Shown piece by piece: positions 7,028-14,843 of a DNA stretch of 17,432 nt. The stretch is taken from the NCBI GenBank assembly GCA_038524325.1, contig JBCBIS010000082.1, positions 1 through 17,432 on the forward strand. The letters run 5' to 3'. Position 1 is the first letter of the stretch; each line of letters opens with the position of its first letter. The position numbers and the translations under genes were made by a program. Source of the stretch: Thermohalobaculum sp038524325 (GTDB taxonomy: Bacteria > Pseudomonadota > Alphaproteobacteria > Rhodobacterales > Rhodobacteraceae). The notes below the pieces were generated by a model. The model had not been told where the DNA came from, did not search any database, and saw only the letters and a program-made list of their open reading frames with translations.

Positions 7028-7477
7028 GTGACTAAATATGCGAAAACAGATGACGCCCTCTCCAAACTCACGCCGGAGCAGTTTCGCGTCACCCAGGAAG
7101 ACGGGACCGAGCGCGCCTTTCGGAACGCGTTCTGGGACAACAAGCGGCCCGGCCTCTATGTCGATGTGGTCTCGGGCGAGCCGCTGTTTCTCTCCTCGGA
7201 CAAGTTCGACAGCCATAGCGGCTGGCCCAGCTTCGTGCGCCCGGTCGACGCCGAGAACATCGTCGAGCATCGCGATGCCTCGCACGGCATGATCCGGACA
7301 GAGGTGCGCTCGCGCCATGGCGACAGCCATCTCGGCCACGTGTTCCCCGATGGCCCTGCCGATCAGGGCGGGTTGCGTTACTGCATCAACTCAGCCTCGC
7401 TGCGGTTCATCCCGCTGGAAGATCTCGAAGCGGAGGGGTATGGCGCCTACGTGCAGATGATCGGTGCCACCACCTGA
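7028..7477 (+). CDS. msrB: Peptide-methionine (R)-S-oxide reductase MsrB, zinc-less single-cysteine form
   Basis: The 149-residue product matches MsrB throughout: DKFDSHSGWPSF at about 58-69, HLGHVFPDGP at about 101-110, and the catalytic block RYCINSASLRF with Cys119. It reduces methionine-R-sulfoxide in damaged proteins, in the cytoplasm since no signal peptide is present. The two CxxC pairs that bind zinc in many MsrBs are absent (YVDVVSGEP and RSRHGDS stand in their places). Cys119 is the only cysteine in the protein, so no internal resolving cysteine exists and regeneration must use an external thiol. The start is GTG with AGGAGA seven bases upstream. It is divergent from the cupin gene and followed by a good hairpin. 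Confidence 0.95.
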   Translation: MTKYAKTDDALSKLTPEQFRVTQEDGTERAFRNAFWDNKRPGLYVDVVSGEPLFLSSDKFDSHSGWPSFVRPVDAENIVEHRDASHGMIRTEVRSRHGDSHLGHVFPDGPADQGGLRYCINSASLRFIPLEDLEAEGYGAYVQMIGATT

Positions 7478-7485
7478 CTTGCCTG

Positions 7486-7516
7486 GGCCTGCGCCGGATA
7501 CGATGCCGCGCAGGCC
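7486..7516 (+). terminator. Terminator hairpin after msrB
   Basis: GGCCTGCGC (7486-7494) and GCGCAGGCC (7508-7516) form a perfect nine-base stem with a 13-base loop, followed by TCTTTC. It lies nine bases after the msrB stop codon. Confidence 0.65.
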
Positions 7517-7537
7517 TCTTTCGGAGAGCTGCCCCTA

Positions 7538-7580
7538 GCGACCCCGGCAGGACTTGAACCCGCAACCTATCCCTTCGGAG
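7538..7580 (-). repeat. Left attachment repeat: partial copy of tRNA-Arg 3' half
   Basis: Read on the minus strand, this holds an anticodon loop reading CTCCGAA, the 3' anticodon stem, the T arm with TTCAAGT, and the acceptor 3' strand of a tRNA-Arg. It matches 16172-16214 at 41 of 43 positions, in the same orientation. The match stops just 5' of the anticodon loop, a common crossover position for tRNA-targeting tyrosine recombinases. The CCA is altered to CTA and the 5' half is absent, so it is not a tRNA gene. Confidence 0.8.
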
Positions 7581-7608
7581 CGGTGTTGGACCTTCTCTGA
7601 AAGCAGTT

Positions 7609-7920
7609 TTATTTCAAAGGCTTCTGCGCTTTCGGCTTTTCTCCCCATACGCGAGTTGCACGAATTTCCACCTGGATCTCGGCCGCATCCATCACCGGAT
7701 GCGCATATGTCTTGAGGAAAAGCGCGGGATCGGGCCATTGGCCGTCGCGCACAGCCGAAGCGGGATCGATCCTCGCCCGGGCGTCTGTCAATGCCCCAAA
7801 CCCGTGCCGACCGGCCGCATGGGGCAGGATCTCCTCGTTTCCGGCTTTGCGACTGGCCGCGCGCCAACTGGGATGAATGCTGTCGGAGGCGGCATAGCCA
7901 GATGCCGCGGCGGGGCTGGC
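7609..7920 (-). pseudogene. Tyrosine recombinase (integrase) C-terminal remnant
   Basis: This minus-strand frame is open from just after a TGA at 7921-7923 to TAA at 7609-7611, about 103 codons. It encodes HAAGRHGFGALTDA, resembling the box II histidine-arginine region of phage integrases. It then reads VRDGQWPDPALFLKTYAHP, whose end (FLKTYAH) holds the catalytic tyrosine of the family. The conserved tail after the tyrosine is short and basic. The N-terminal DNA-binding part and the first catalytic arginine are missing, and there is no start codon with a ribosome site, so it cannot be an active integrase. It lies 29 bases from the left tRNA repeat, as expected for an island integrase. A frame-shifted ORF overlapping it on the same strand is a shadow. 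Confidence 0.65.
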
Positions 7921-8098
7921 TCACCCTTCATTCCATCGCCTTAGGCAGTGTTACGTTTTGCCCTAAGAGACTCAAACGAGCAGCAATTTTGGACCATTGA
8001 GTCGCAAATCTGAGATTGGCTTGTAAAAATCCGTACAGAAGCGCCGCCTATATTTCGCTTCATTCCGGAACAGCCTTTTTTGGAGGAGGAAGGTTCAA
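7921..8098. promoter_or_regulatory. Leader and promoter region of the RTX gene
   Basis: TATATT (8049-8054) is a plausible -10 box about 45 bases before the ATG; no convincing -35 is seen. A strong Shine-Dalgarno, GGAGGAGG (8082-8089), precedes the ATG at 8099. Farther upstream CTTAGG and CCTAAG (about 7939-7972) form an imperfect hairpin of unknown role. Confidence 0.4.
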
Positions 8099-10975
8099 AT
8101 GATTGGAGCTGTCGACGGAACGATATTGGGGCCCAACGGGCTGGTCAGGTTTGGCGGGATCACGGCTTCGAGTCCGGATGTCACCGGGGCCGCGTCGACC
8201 GCGGCCTTCGGTTTGAGCAATGCGGGTCTCGGGGATGTCTCGCGCTTTTTCTCGGCAAACCAACTCAACCCAGCCCAAATCGCGCAGGTGGAAGCCCAAG
8301 TCCTTCAAGCCCTCGCGGACACGGCTGTCTTTGGCAATCTTGGCCGTGAGGCGGATCTGCTTGGGAGTTTGGGCGTAAACCCAGCAAGCCTCGGGTTCAC
8401 CGGAGGCGGCGGTCAGCCGGTTGGTTTCTCGCTTAACGGTGGCAATACCTTTCAGACCGGGACCGGCCTGGCGGGGATCTCAGCCGGGCTTGGGACGGTC
8501 AGTTTTTCGGCATCGTCTTTGGGTGTGGCGACAGCGAACGGGCAAGTGATCGGGACGCTCGGCAATGACGTGCTTGACGCGACGGCTTTGAACGCACTGT
8601 CCGGGTTTGGCGGGGGCTTCGGCGTGTTCGGAGGACCTGGCGACGATCTGATCCTCAGCGCATTGGCGCAGAATTTCATTGATGGCGGGGACGGCCTCGA
8701 CATCGTGGTCTATGATGGGGTCGTCCCGATCACGGTGGACCTCACCGCTGGCGGCGCGACCAATGGCACGTTTCTCGACCAATTCACCGGCATCGAAGGT
8801 GCTGCAACCGGCGTGGGAAACGATCTTCTGCTGGGGAGCGCGGGCAGCGATTTTCTCTTTGGAGGCGGCGGCGGTGACAGCCTGGCGGGCGGCGCGGGCA
8901 GCGATCTGCTGGTCGGCGGCGCAGGGGCAGATATCCTATCGGGCGGTGATGGCCCGGATTTCTTCGGCCATGGCGCCTCACCTTTTGAATTGAATGGGGA
9001 TGTAATCACAGACTTCGCGTTCGGCGATGCGCTAGTGATCCCGGGTGTGCGGTTGGGGCAGGACCAATTGAGCCTGACGCGGGCCCAAAACGGCACCTTC
9101 ATCAATGTCGATGTTAACTTCAATGGTGTGACGGATGTCTCGATTTTCCTGGCTGGGGTGTTCGATATCCTGCCATTTGCGCAGGCATCCGCGCCGACCG
9201 ACGCGCCGGCAACGGCGATCGTGGCCGGTGCGACCCCAAGTGCTGGGGACGATTTCCTGGTGGGGCTTGGGGCCGGGGATATCATCGACGGTCTCGCTGG
9301 GAACGACTTGATCGTCGGCGTTGGCGGGAGTGACACCCTGGCAGGCGGCCTCGGCAACGATCAGCTCTATGGTGGCACCGGGGACGACGTGATCTCTGGC
9401 GGTGAGGGCGACGATCTGCTCGCGGGGTTTCTCGGTGTCGACATTTTGACCGGTGGCCCCGGCGCGGATGTTTTTCTGGCCTCTCCCCAAGGATTGAATG
9501 GTGACGGGATCACGGACTTCAGCGCGGATGACAGGCTGGTGATCGAGGGCGTTCATCTGACCCCAGACCAACTTCGCTTGACCGATTCAGGCTCCGGCTC
9601 GCAGCTGGAGCTCGATATCAATTTCGACGGTGTCGCGGACACGGTGGTGTTCTTCGAGACCCGGGTCGAAAGCATCGTGCCGCTTATCAGCCCAGCCGGG
9701 TCGGGCATTTTCACAACGCTCGTGCAGGGCAACGTGACAAGCGATGCTCCAGACGTGGTGCTCGGCTCCGGGATCGCGGACACGCTGGATGGCAGTGGCG
9801 GAGATGATTTCTTAGCCGGGTTCGACGGCGATGACAGTCTGATCGGCGGTTCGGGGGATGACCTGTTGGCGCCCGGCGCGGGGCGCGATCGGGTGGCTCC
9901 GGGACCTGGTGCTGATGCTGTGGTGGCCGATTTGGCGGCGCTCGACGGAGATACCATCATCGGGTTTGGCCCAGATGACGTGATCATTCTGACCGATGGC
10001 GCGCTGCGCAATCTGGTCCTTGACCAAACAACACAGGATCGGGATCTCCAAGTCACGCTGGACGCAGATGGTGACGGATCTCCCGACGCATCTTTCCTGC
10101 TCGAGGACCCTGAGGACGGGACCCTGATTGCGCTCACATTCGAGGAAACCGGCGCCGCCCAGACCGTCTTGTTCTTCGAACGAGGCGCCGAGGCTCCGCC
10201 TGCAACCGACGCCCCCCTGGAAGCCATCCAAGGCCTGATCGGAAATGCGGGAAACAACCTCCTGACCGGCAGCACCGAAGATGACGATGTGTTCGGCGCG
10301 GCGGGCAACGATCTGCTGATCGGCGGACCCGGGGCGGATGATCTCTTCGGTGGAGAGGGCTCCGACACTGCTGGTTTCGAGGCACCGGCTTTCGGGCGCA
10401 ACCGGGCCGATCTGCAGGGTCTGGTGGCCGGCCTTGGCGAGGCGGCAGGCGACGTCTTCAACTCCATCGAGAACCTGCGTGGCGGCGCCGGGATCGATTT
10501 TCTCTATGGGGATGGCGCCACCAACATCATCCAGGGAGGTGCGGGCTCGGACCGCACCTATGGCCGCGCCGGCGACGATATTCTCGAGGGCGGCGCGGGG
10601 TTTGACAAACTCTATGGCAATGCCGGCAGTGATCTGATGTCAGGCGGTGCCGATCGCGACCGCTTCATCTATTTTTCCACATCTGACAGCGGCTCTGGTG
10701 CAAAGAACCGCGACATGATCACCGACTTTGATCCGTCCGAAGGCGAGACCATCGAAATCGGACGCTTTGATGCCGACGAAACCCGCGGCGGCAACCAGGC
10801 GTTTGCCTTTATCGGCGGCGCGGCATTTTCCGAACCTGGACAGCTGCGCTTTTTCAAGAACACCAAGTCGAACCTGACGATTGTTCAGGCGGACACCGAT
10901 GGAGACGGCTCCGCGGATTTCGAGATCGCACTCTCGGGCCTCATCAATCTCACAGAGGACAGTTTCATCCTATGA
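8099..10975 (+). CDS. Large RTX (haemolysin-type) calcium-binding secreted protein
   Basis: The 958-residue, acidic, glycine- and aspartate-rich product has no N-terminal signal peptide. Residues 1-150 are non-repetitive. Blocks of the nonapeptide GGxGxDxUx follow at about 240-290, 385-460, 555-605 and 720-850. Each block is followed by a beta-type segment of the form D-x-I-T-D-F...DxLVI, and each of these ends in a calcium-like D-x-N/D-x-D-G-x-x-D motif. The C-terminus LINLTEDSFIL has the acidic/hydrophobic end typical of type I secretion signals. RTX repeats fold on binding calcium after export. No enzyme domain is recognisable in residues 1-150, so the role may be structural, adhesive or S-layer-like. 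No ABC transporter, membrane-fusion protein or TolC gene is in the window. GGAGGAGG upstream gives a strong ribosome site. Confidence 0.92.
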   Translation: MIGAVDGTILGPNGLVRFGGITASSPDVTGAASTAAFGLSNAGLGDVSRFFSANQLNPAQIAQVEAQVLQALADTAVFGNLGREADLLGSLGVNPASLGFTGGGGQPVGFSLNGGNTFQTGTGLAGISAGLGTVSFSASSLGVATANGQVIGTLGNDVLDATALNALSGFGGGFGVFGGPGDDLILSALAQNFIDGGDGLDIVVYDGVVPITVDLTAGGATNGTFLDQFTGIEGAATGVGNDLLLGSAGSDFLFGGGGGDSLAGGAGSDLLVGGAGADILSGGDGPDFFGHGASPFELNGDVITDFAFGDALVIPGVRLGQDQLSLTRAQNGTFINVDVNFNGVTDVSIFLAGVFDILPFAQASAPTDAPATAIVAGATPSAGDDFLVGLGAGDIIDGLAGNDLIVGVGGSDTLAGGLGNDQLYGGTGDDVISGGEGDDLLAGFLGVDILTGGPGADVFLASPQGLNGDGITDFSADDRLVIEGVHLTPDQLRLTDSGSGSQLELDINFDGVADTVVFFETRVESIVPLISPAGSGIFTTLVQGNVTSDAPDVVLGSGIADTLDGSGGDDFLAGFDGDDSLIGGSGDDLLAPGAGRDRVAPGPGADAVVADLAALDGDTIIGFGPDDVIILTDGALRNLVLDQTTQDRDLQVTLDADGDGSPDASFLLEDPEDGTLIALTFEETGAAQTVLFFERGAEAPPATDAPLEAIQGLIGNAGNNLLTGSTEDDDVFGAAGNDLLIGGPGADDLFGGEGSDTAGFEAPAFGRNRADLQGLVAGLGEAAGDVFNSIENLRGGAGIDFLYGDGATNIIQGGAGSDRTYGRAGDDILEGGAGFDKLYGNAGSDLMSGGADRDRFIYFSTSDSGSGAKNRDMITDFDPSEGETIEIGRFDADETRGGNQAFAFIGGAAFSEPGQLRFFKNTKSNLTIVQADTDGDGSADFEIALSGLINLTEDSFIL

Positions 10976-11043
10976 CCTCCACAGGAAAAGGGATCGATGA
11001 GAGCGGACATCCATGACCTTGCCCCTGTCCGGCGCCAGCGCTC

Positions 11044-11196
11044 ATGGGCCAGTTTAGGGTGCCACTTCGAGAAGAGTATGCAGCCGAGGATTTCTTGGCC
11101 ATCCCGGACGACGAGCAGATGTATTTTTGCGAACGCATAAAAAGATTCAAAAAGAATGAGGTCAGGACTTCACAAGAAAATTGCTTCAAAAGATAA
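11044..11196 (+). CDS. Possible small protein or gene fragment, 50 residues
   Basis: The frame starts ATG at 11044 and reads MGQFRVPLREEYAAEDFLAI, then an acidic and a basic segment, ending TAA at 11194-11196. Its composition looks more protein-like than the antisense frame. However, there is no ribosome site before the ATG, and the frame is open upstream only to a TGA at 11014. It could be the remains of a longer gene decayed after insertion. No family is recognised. Confidence 0.2.
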   Translation: MGQFRVPLREEYAAEDFLAIPDDEQMYFCERIKRFKKNEVRTSQENCFKR

Positions 11197-11410
11197 AATC
11201 TCAATATTGCGCGCAAGAGCGAGGGTTAGGCCTGAAAAATCACTAGGGATATTCGATCGATATGTGTGTGGCTGACGAAGGATGAATAAAATTTGGTGTA
11301 GAAAAGCTGCATAAAATCGATTTATTTGCGGTGGCGCTCCCAAAATTTCATGGGAAAGATAATCATAATGTCGATATATTTGGTGATATCGCCAAAATCT
11401 CCCTTGCTTT

Positions 11411-11436
11411 GCTTGGGCTATGAGCTCCACCCAAGC
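11411..11436 (-). terminator. Hairpin downstream of the adenylate cyclase gene
   Basis: GCTTGGG (11411-11417) and CCCAAGC (11430-11436) form a seven-base stem with a 12-base loop, 22 bases past the cyclase stop codon. There is no T-run on the minus strand right after it, so termination is only suggested. Confidence 0.35.
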
Positions 11437-11457
11437 GATAAAAGGCTGTCGGTCAAT

Positions 11458-12801
11458 TCACAATGCGCGCGCTTGGTGCCAGACAAGCAGGCTATCCTGG
11501 CGCCCGCGGACATCGACGTCAGGTCCGCGTCGTAGTTTGGGCAGGATATTGTCAGGCTCTACGCCCTGCCTTCGGACTGCTTCGATCAGTGAATCGCTGA
11601 CGATCAATTCAGCGGAAAGGTCGCGGGTCAGCGATTCCAAACGACTGGCCACGTTCACCGTGTCCCCCAGAACGGTGTACTCTAGCCGTTCGGCATCGCC
11701 AATATTGCCAACAATCGCGTCGCCATAATGCACGCCGATGCCGATCCGGATTGGGCCATTCCCATGCGATGCGACCTCGCTGTTCATCCGTTCGATCTGC
11801 TGCAGCATGTCGCTGGCGCAACGGAGCGCGCGGACGGCGTCGTCGGGATGTGTATCCGGCGTGCCGAAGTGCACCATGATCGCATCGCCTATGTATTTGT
11901 CGACGGTGCCATCATGCGCCATGGCCGCCCGGGCCAAGCGCCCGTGGAAGTCGCGCAACAAGCCAACCAGCGCTTCTGGATCCAACCGTTCTGAAATCGC
12001 CGTAAAACCAACCATGTCAGCGAACAGCACCGCAACCGGTTGAACTTTGGGCGTCTCCAACGAATTGGCGTTGCTCGTGATCTCTCGCATCACTTTTGGT
12101 GAGAAATATCTGGACAGGGTTGACCGCTGGTTCTCTGCGGCGACCTGACGTCTGACGAGCTTTCGGGAACGCCAGACGGTCAGTGTCAGAATGAGTGTTA
12201 TCGACGCCAGGAACACCACCTGATTGATCCACCGCGTGATCCCAACTGCGTCGGGGTCCAGCATCAGATCGACCGCGTCGTTCAACCCGAGTCCTGCGTC
12301 GAGCACATCGCCGGACGAGAAGAACTTGGTTTCCGGCAACATGATGACCCAGAGATTGCCAACGCTCCACGAAACGACCGCGGCGACGCCAGCCCAAACG
12401 ACAAGGACAGGCCGGTAGCTCAGCCCCATGTAAACCAGGAAGACACCGAGATAGAGGAACCCCGGCGTGCGCAGGTTCAGCTGGGGCGACCATCCCTCCA
12501 GTCCATAAGGGTTGGGTACGATCAGCAGATAACTGAGCAGTGCCGCATCAAGCAAAAGGAACAGGCCGATCACCCATGTGCCGCCATGGCCCCGGCGTGT
12601 GAGGACATAGGGGATGGCGCCAAGCAGGCAAAACACGACCGCCACAGCGACATAGGTGAGCGAGCGTTCCATCGGGAGGGTGATCAACACCCAAACGGCA
12701 ATCAACGTTAGAACGATCAACCGTCCTCGGAGCATAAAGCCAAGGCTTTCTTGCTCGGCTTTGGCAAAATCCGCGCGCGGGTCTGTGGATGATTTGGCCA
12801 C
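11458..12801 (-). CDS. Membrane-anchored class III adenylate cyclase
   Basis: The 447-residue product has about six hydrophobic segments between residues 28 and 210. The linker LSRYFSPKVMREI follows, and then the cyclase homology domain (about 250-420). The metal-binding aspartates are in FADMVGF (Asp262) and DKYIGD (Asp306). The transition-state residues are in VNVASR (Asn383, Arg387). Lys302 with Thr376 (EYTVLGD) is a purine-selecting pair seen in bacterial adenylate cyclases, so the product is probably cAMP. All key residues are present, so it can work as a homodimer with the catalytic part in the cytoplasm. The GTG start at 12801 has GAGGAA upstream; a TTG at 12861 would add 20 residues. 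It is divergent from the sulfatase operon and convergent with the RTX gene. Confidence 0.92.
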   Translation of the reverse strand: MAKSSTDPRADFAKAEQESLGFMLRGRLIVLTLIAVWVLITLPMERSLTYVAVAVVFCLLGAIPYVLTRRGHGGTWVIGLFLLLDAALLSYLLIVPNPYGLEGWSPQLNLRTPGFLYLGVFLVYMGLSYRPVLVVWAGVAAVVSWSVGNLWVIMLPETKFFSSGDVLDAGLGLNDAVDLMLDPDAVGITRWINQVVFLASITLILTLTVWRSRKLVRRQVAAENQRSTLSRYFSPKVMREITSNANSLETPKVQPVAVLFADMVGFTAISERLDPEALVGLLRDFHGRLARAAMAHDGTVDKYIGDAIMVHFGTPDTHPDDAVRALRCASDMLQQIERMNSEVASHGNGPIRIGIGVHYGDAIVGNIGDAERLEYTVLGDTVNVASRLESLTRDLSAELIVSDSLIEAVRRQGVEPDNILPKLRRGPDVDVRGRQDSLLVWHQARAL

Positions 12802-13083
12802 ACCTTGTTCCTCTGCCTGATGGACGGCGCCATTCGATCCTGCCCAGCACGCCTGCGCCAACCCTCAAGATCTACCGCACAGCTCTACTTTTGGCGACGC
12901 TGGAGCACGGCGCATTCTTCGCGCGCTCCAAAGAGTGTTTTCGCTAGAACGAGGATTGCTGCTGCTCTGGCGAAGGTGCAGCGTCTCAGACAGCGGGTGT
13001 GATGTGGATGCCGGCTGGCAGCGCAGCACACTGCGGCACGCCCGAAAGTTCGGACAAATCTTAACAAGATGAGGCCAGACGAA
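12802..13083. promoter_or_regulatory. Divergent intergenic region, cyclase / sulfatase
   Basis: This 282-base region must hold the promoters of both divergent genes, but no consensus -35/-10 pair stands out. Two inverted repeats lie close to the sulfatase start: CCGAA-AG-TTCGG (13042-13053) and ATCTT-AAC-AAGAT (13058-13070). The second ends directly before the GAGG ribosome site (13071-13074) and could affect translation or mark an operator. A plus-strand ORF across this stretch has no protein-like features. Confidence 0.3.
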
Positions 13084-14808
13084 ATGCGGATCCACACCCA
13101 ACGTACCGCGATGCCGCGGATTGGACTGGCTGTGCTGATGATTGCGCTGGCAGGCGCGATCACGAACCTAAACAGCGCTTTCGCCCAGTCCGAGACGGGG
13201 TCGCCACCTAACGTCATCATCATTATCGCGGATGATATGGGCTATTCCGACATCGGCGTCCTTGGCAGCGAAATCGAAACGCCCAACATCGACCGGCTGA
13301 CCCGAGAAGGCACGGTGTTCACGCGTTTCTACACGGCGCCGACCTGCTCTCCGACACGGGCCATGCTGATGACCGGTGTGGACAACCATCTCGTCGGTCT
13401 CGGCAATATGGCTGAGACGTTGGATCCCGCGCAAATGGGGCAGCCGGGCTATGAGGGATATTTGAACACCTCTGCTGCAAACATGGCCGAAGTGTTCGGT
13501 GCCGCCGGCTATCAGACCTACATCACCGGTAAATGGCATCTTGGGACGGAGTACGAGCAAAGCGCCTTTGCCCGTGGCTTCGACAAAACCTTTGTATTGC
13601 TGGGTGGCGGCGCCAGCCATTTCTCCGACCGGATCGGTCAGGACGTGTACCGGCGGGAGGCCTTTTATCGGCGGAACGGCGAATTGGTCGATACCCTGCC
13701 TGAGACTTTCTTTTCGTCGGACTACTTCACGACATCCCTGATCGAATTCATAGCCGAGGGCGAGCCAGACAGGCCGTTTCTGGGGTATCTGAACTTCACA
13801 GCCCCGCATTGGCCGCTGCAAGCGCCAGAGGCTGATATCCTGGCGCAAGAGGGAAACTACGCAGTCGGATATGACGTTATTCGCGACCGGCGCTTCCGCG
13901 CGTTAAAGGACGCGGGCCTGATCGATCGCGATGCGGTGCAACCGCCCGGCACGGCCCGGGCCTGGGACACACTGCCCGACTATGAACGCGCGCGCAGCGA
14001 GCGCGTCATGGAAGTCTATGCCGCCATGATCCAAAACATGGACGCAAACATTGGCAAGCTGATCACTTCGCTGGAGGCGAACGGGCACCTTGAGAACACC
14101 GTCATCATTTTCATGTCGGACAACGGCGCCGACGGGTTGGAGTTCGACGCAATCGGCGCTGCGTTCGGCGAGTGGACCGCATCGTTCGACAACTCGCTCG
14201 AGAACATCGGCCGCGAGGGATCTTTCGTTGCCTATGGCCGAGGTTGGGCCCATACCGGCGAAGCGCCGCACTTGGGCTTCAAGGGGCTGATGTCCGAAGG
14301 CGGCATCAGATCGCCCATGATTATGTTTGCACCAATGGTCACTGGCCCTCGCGCCGCTGGGCAACTCGCGAACTACGCTCACACCACGACAGTGCGGGAC
14401 ATTCTGCCGACCCTGATGGACATCGCCGGCATTCCCGATCACGGCGCCAGCTTTGATGGCCGCGATGTGCTTCCGATCACGGGCACGTCGCTGCGCAGCG
14501 CGATGGTACAGCCGGACATGCCGGTCCATGCGGGCCGCGCGCTCGGGGCTGAATTGTGGAACCAGAAATCGATCATTGAGGATCAGTGGAAACTCGTCCA
14601 GTTCCCCGAGCCGCGTGGTGACGGGACGTGGAAGCTTTACAACCTTGCGAACGATCTGGGCGAGAGGACTGATCTCGCCGTGCAGCACCCCGACGTGTTT
14701 GAGCGGTTGCGCGCGGCCTACGAGATCTATGCCGAGGAGAACAATGTCATCGCACCGCGCGATCCGTTCCGTTTGATCGAGCCGGAAAGGCCCGCGCCGT
14801 TGCGGTGA
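13084..14808 (+). CDS. Exported sulfatase (arylsulfatase type, formylglycine-dependent)
   Basis: The 574-residue product has a signal peptide (about 10-35, ending SAFAQ) and the sulfatase fold. Metal-binding DDMGYSD is at about 50-56. The signature TAPTCSPTR contains C-x-P-x-R, whose Cys88 is converted to formylglycine. TGKWHLG follows at about 153-159 and a later metal site is in MSDNGADG. Sulfatases of this family hydrolyse sulfate esters; the substrate may be an aryl, sugar or lipid sulfate and cannot be told. It probably acts in the periplasm or outside. I chose the ATG at 13084 for its GAGG; an in-frame ATG at 13069 would overlap the inverted repeat. A gene for the activating enzyme follows 35 bases downstream on the same strand. 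Confidence 0.93.
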   Translation: MRIHTQRTAMPRIGLAVLMIALAGAITNLNSAFAQSETGSPPNVIIIIADDMGYSDIGVLGSEIETPNIDRLTREGTVFTRFYTAPTCSPTRAMLMTGVDNHLVGLGNMAETLDPAQMGQPGYEGYLNTSAANMAEVFGAAGYQTYITGKWHLGTEYEQSAFARGFDKTFVLLGGGASHFSDRIGQDVYRREAFYRRNGELVDTLPETFFSSDYFTTSLIEFIAEGEPDRPFLGYLNFTAPHWPLQAPEADILAQEGNYAVGYDVIRDRRFRALKDAGLIDRDAVQPPGTARAWDTLPDYERARSERVMEVYAAMIQNMDANIGKLITSLEANGHLENTVIIFMSDNGADGLEFDAIGAAFGEWTASFDNSLENIGREGSFVAYGRGWAHTGEAPHLGFKGLMSEGGIRSPMIMFAPMVTGPRAAGQLANYAHTTTVRDILPTLMDIAGIPDHGASFDGRDVLPITGTSLRSAMVQPDMPVHAGRALGAELWNQKSIIEDQWKLVQFPEPRGDGTWKLYNLANDLGERTDLAVQHPDVFERLRAAYEIYAEENNVIAPRDPFRLIEPERPAPLR

Positions 14809-14843
14809 GCCGCAGCAAGTGTCTTTGACCACCCTTGTTTGAC

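Larger units (their letters stand above)
10976..11457. other. AT-rich gap between convergent RTX and cyclase genes
   Basis: From about 11090 to 11420 the sequence is clearly richer in A and T than its surroundings. It holds an 18-base near-palindrome, TTTGGTGATATCGCCAAA (11379-11396), symmetric except for one base pair. It also holds smaller dyads around CGATCG (11255-11261) and AAATCGATTT (about 11314-11323), and a 50-codon frame (11044-11196). No RNA gene or complete known gene is recognised. It may be a decayed insert. Confidence 0.5.

Noticed and set aside
7538..7583. Possible second tRNA-Arg gene
   Set aside because: Only the anticodon loop, T arm and acceptor 3' strand are present; the 5' half does not pair, and CCA is changed to CTA.
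9553..10467. 304-codon minus-strand ORF opposite the RTX gene
   Set aside because: It is a serine/proline-rich mirror of the RTX repeats without ribosome site or known motif.
8819..10700. Repetitive DNA resembling a CRISPR or satellite array
   Set aside because: The repeats are in-frame glycine/aspartate nonapeptide codons of the RTX protein with irregular DNA sequence, and there are no uniform spacers.
12805..13223. ORFs on both strands in the cyclase-sulfatase gap
   Set aside because: They extend into the ends of real genes and show arginine/serine-rich composition; no motif or ribosome site supports them.
13903..14832. 309-codon minus-strand ORF opposite the sulfatase gene
   Set aside because: It is antisense to conserved sulfatase sequence and has no family-like motif.
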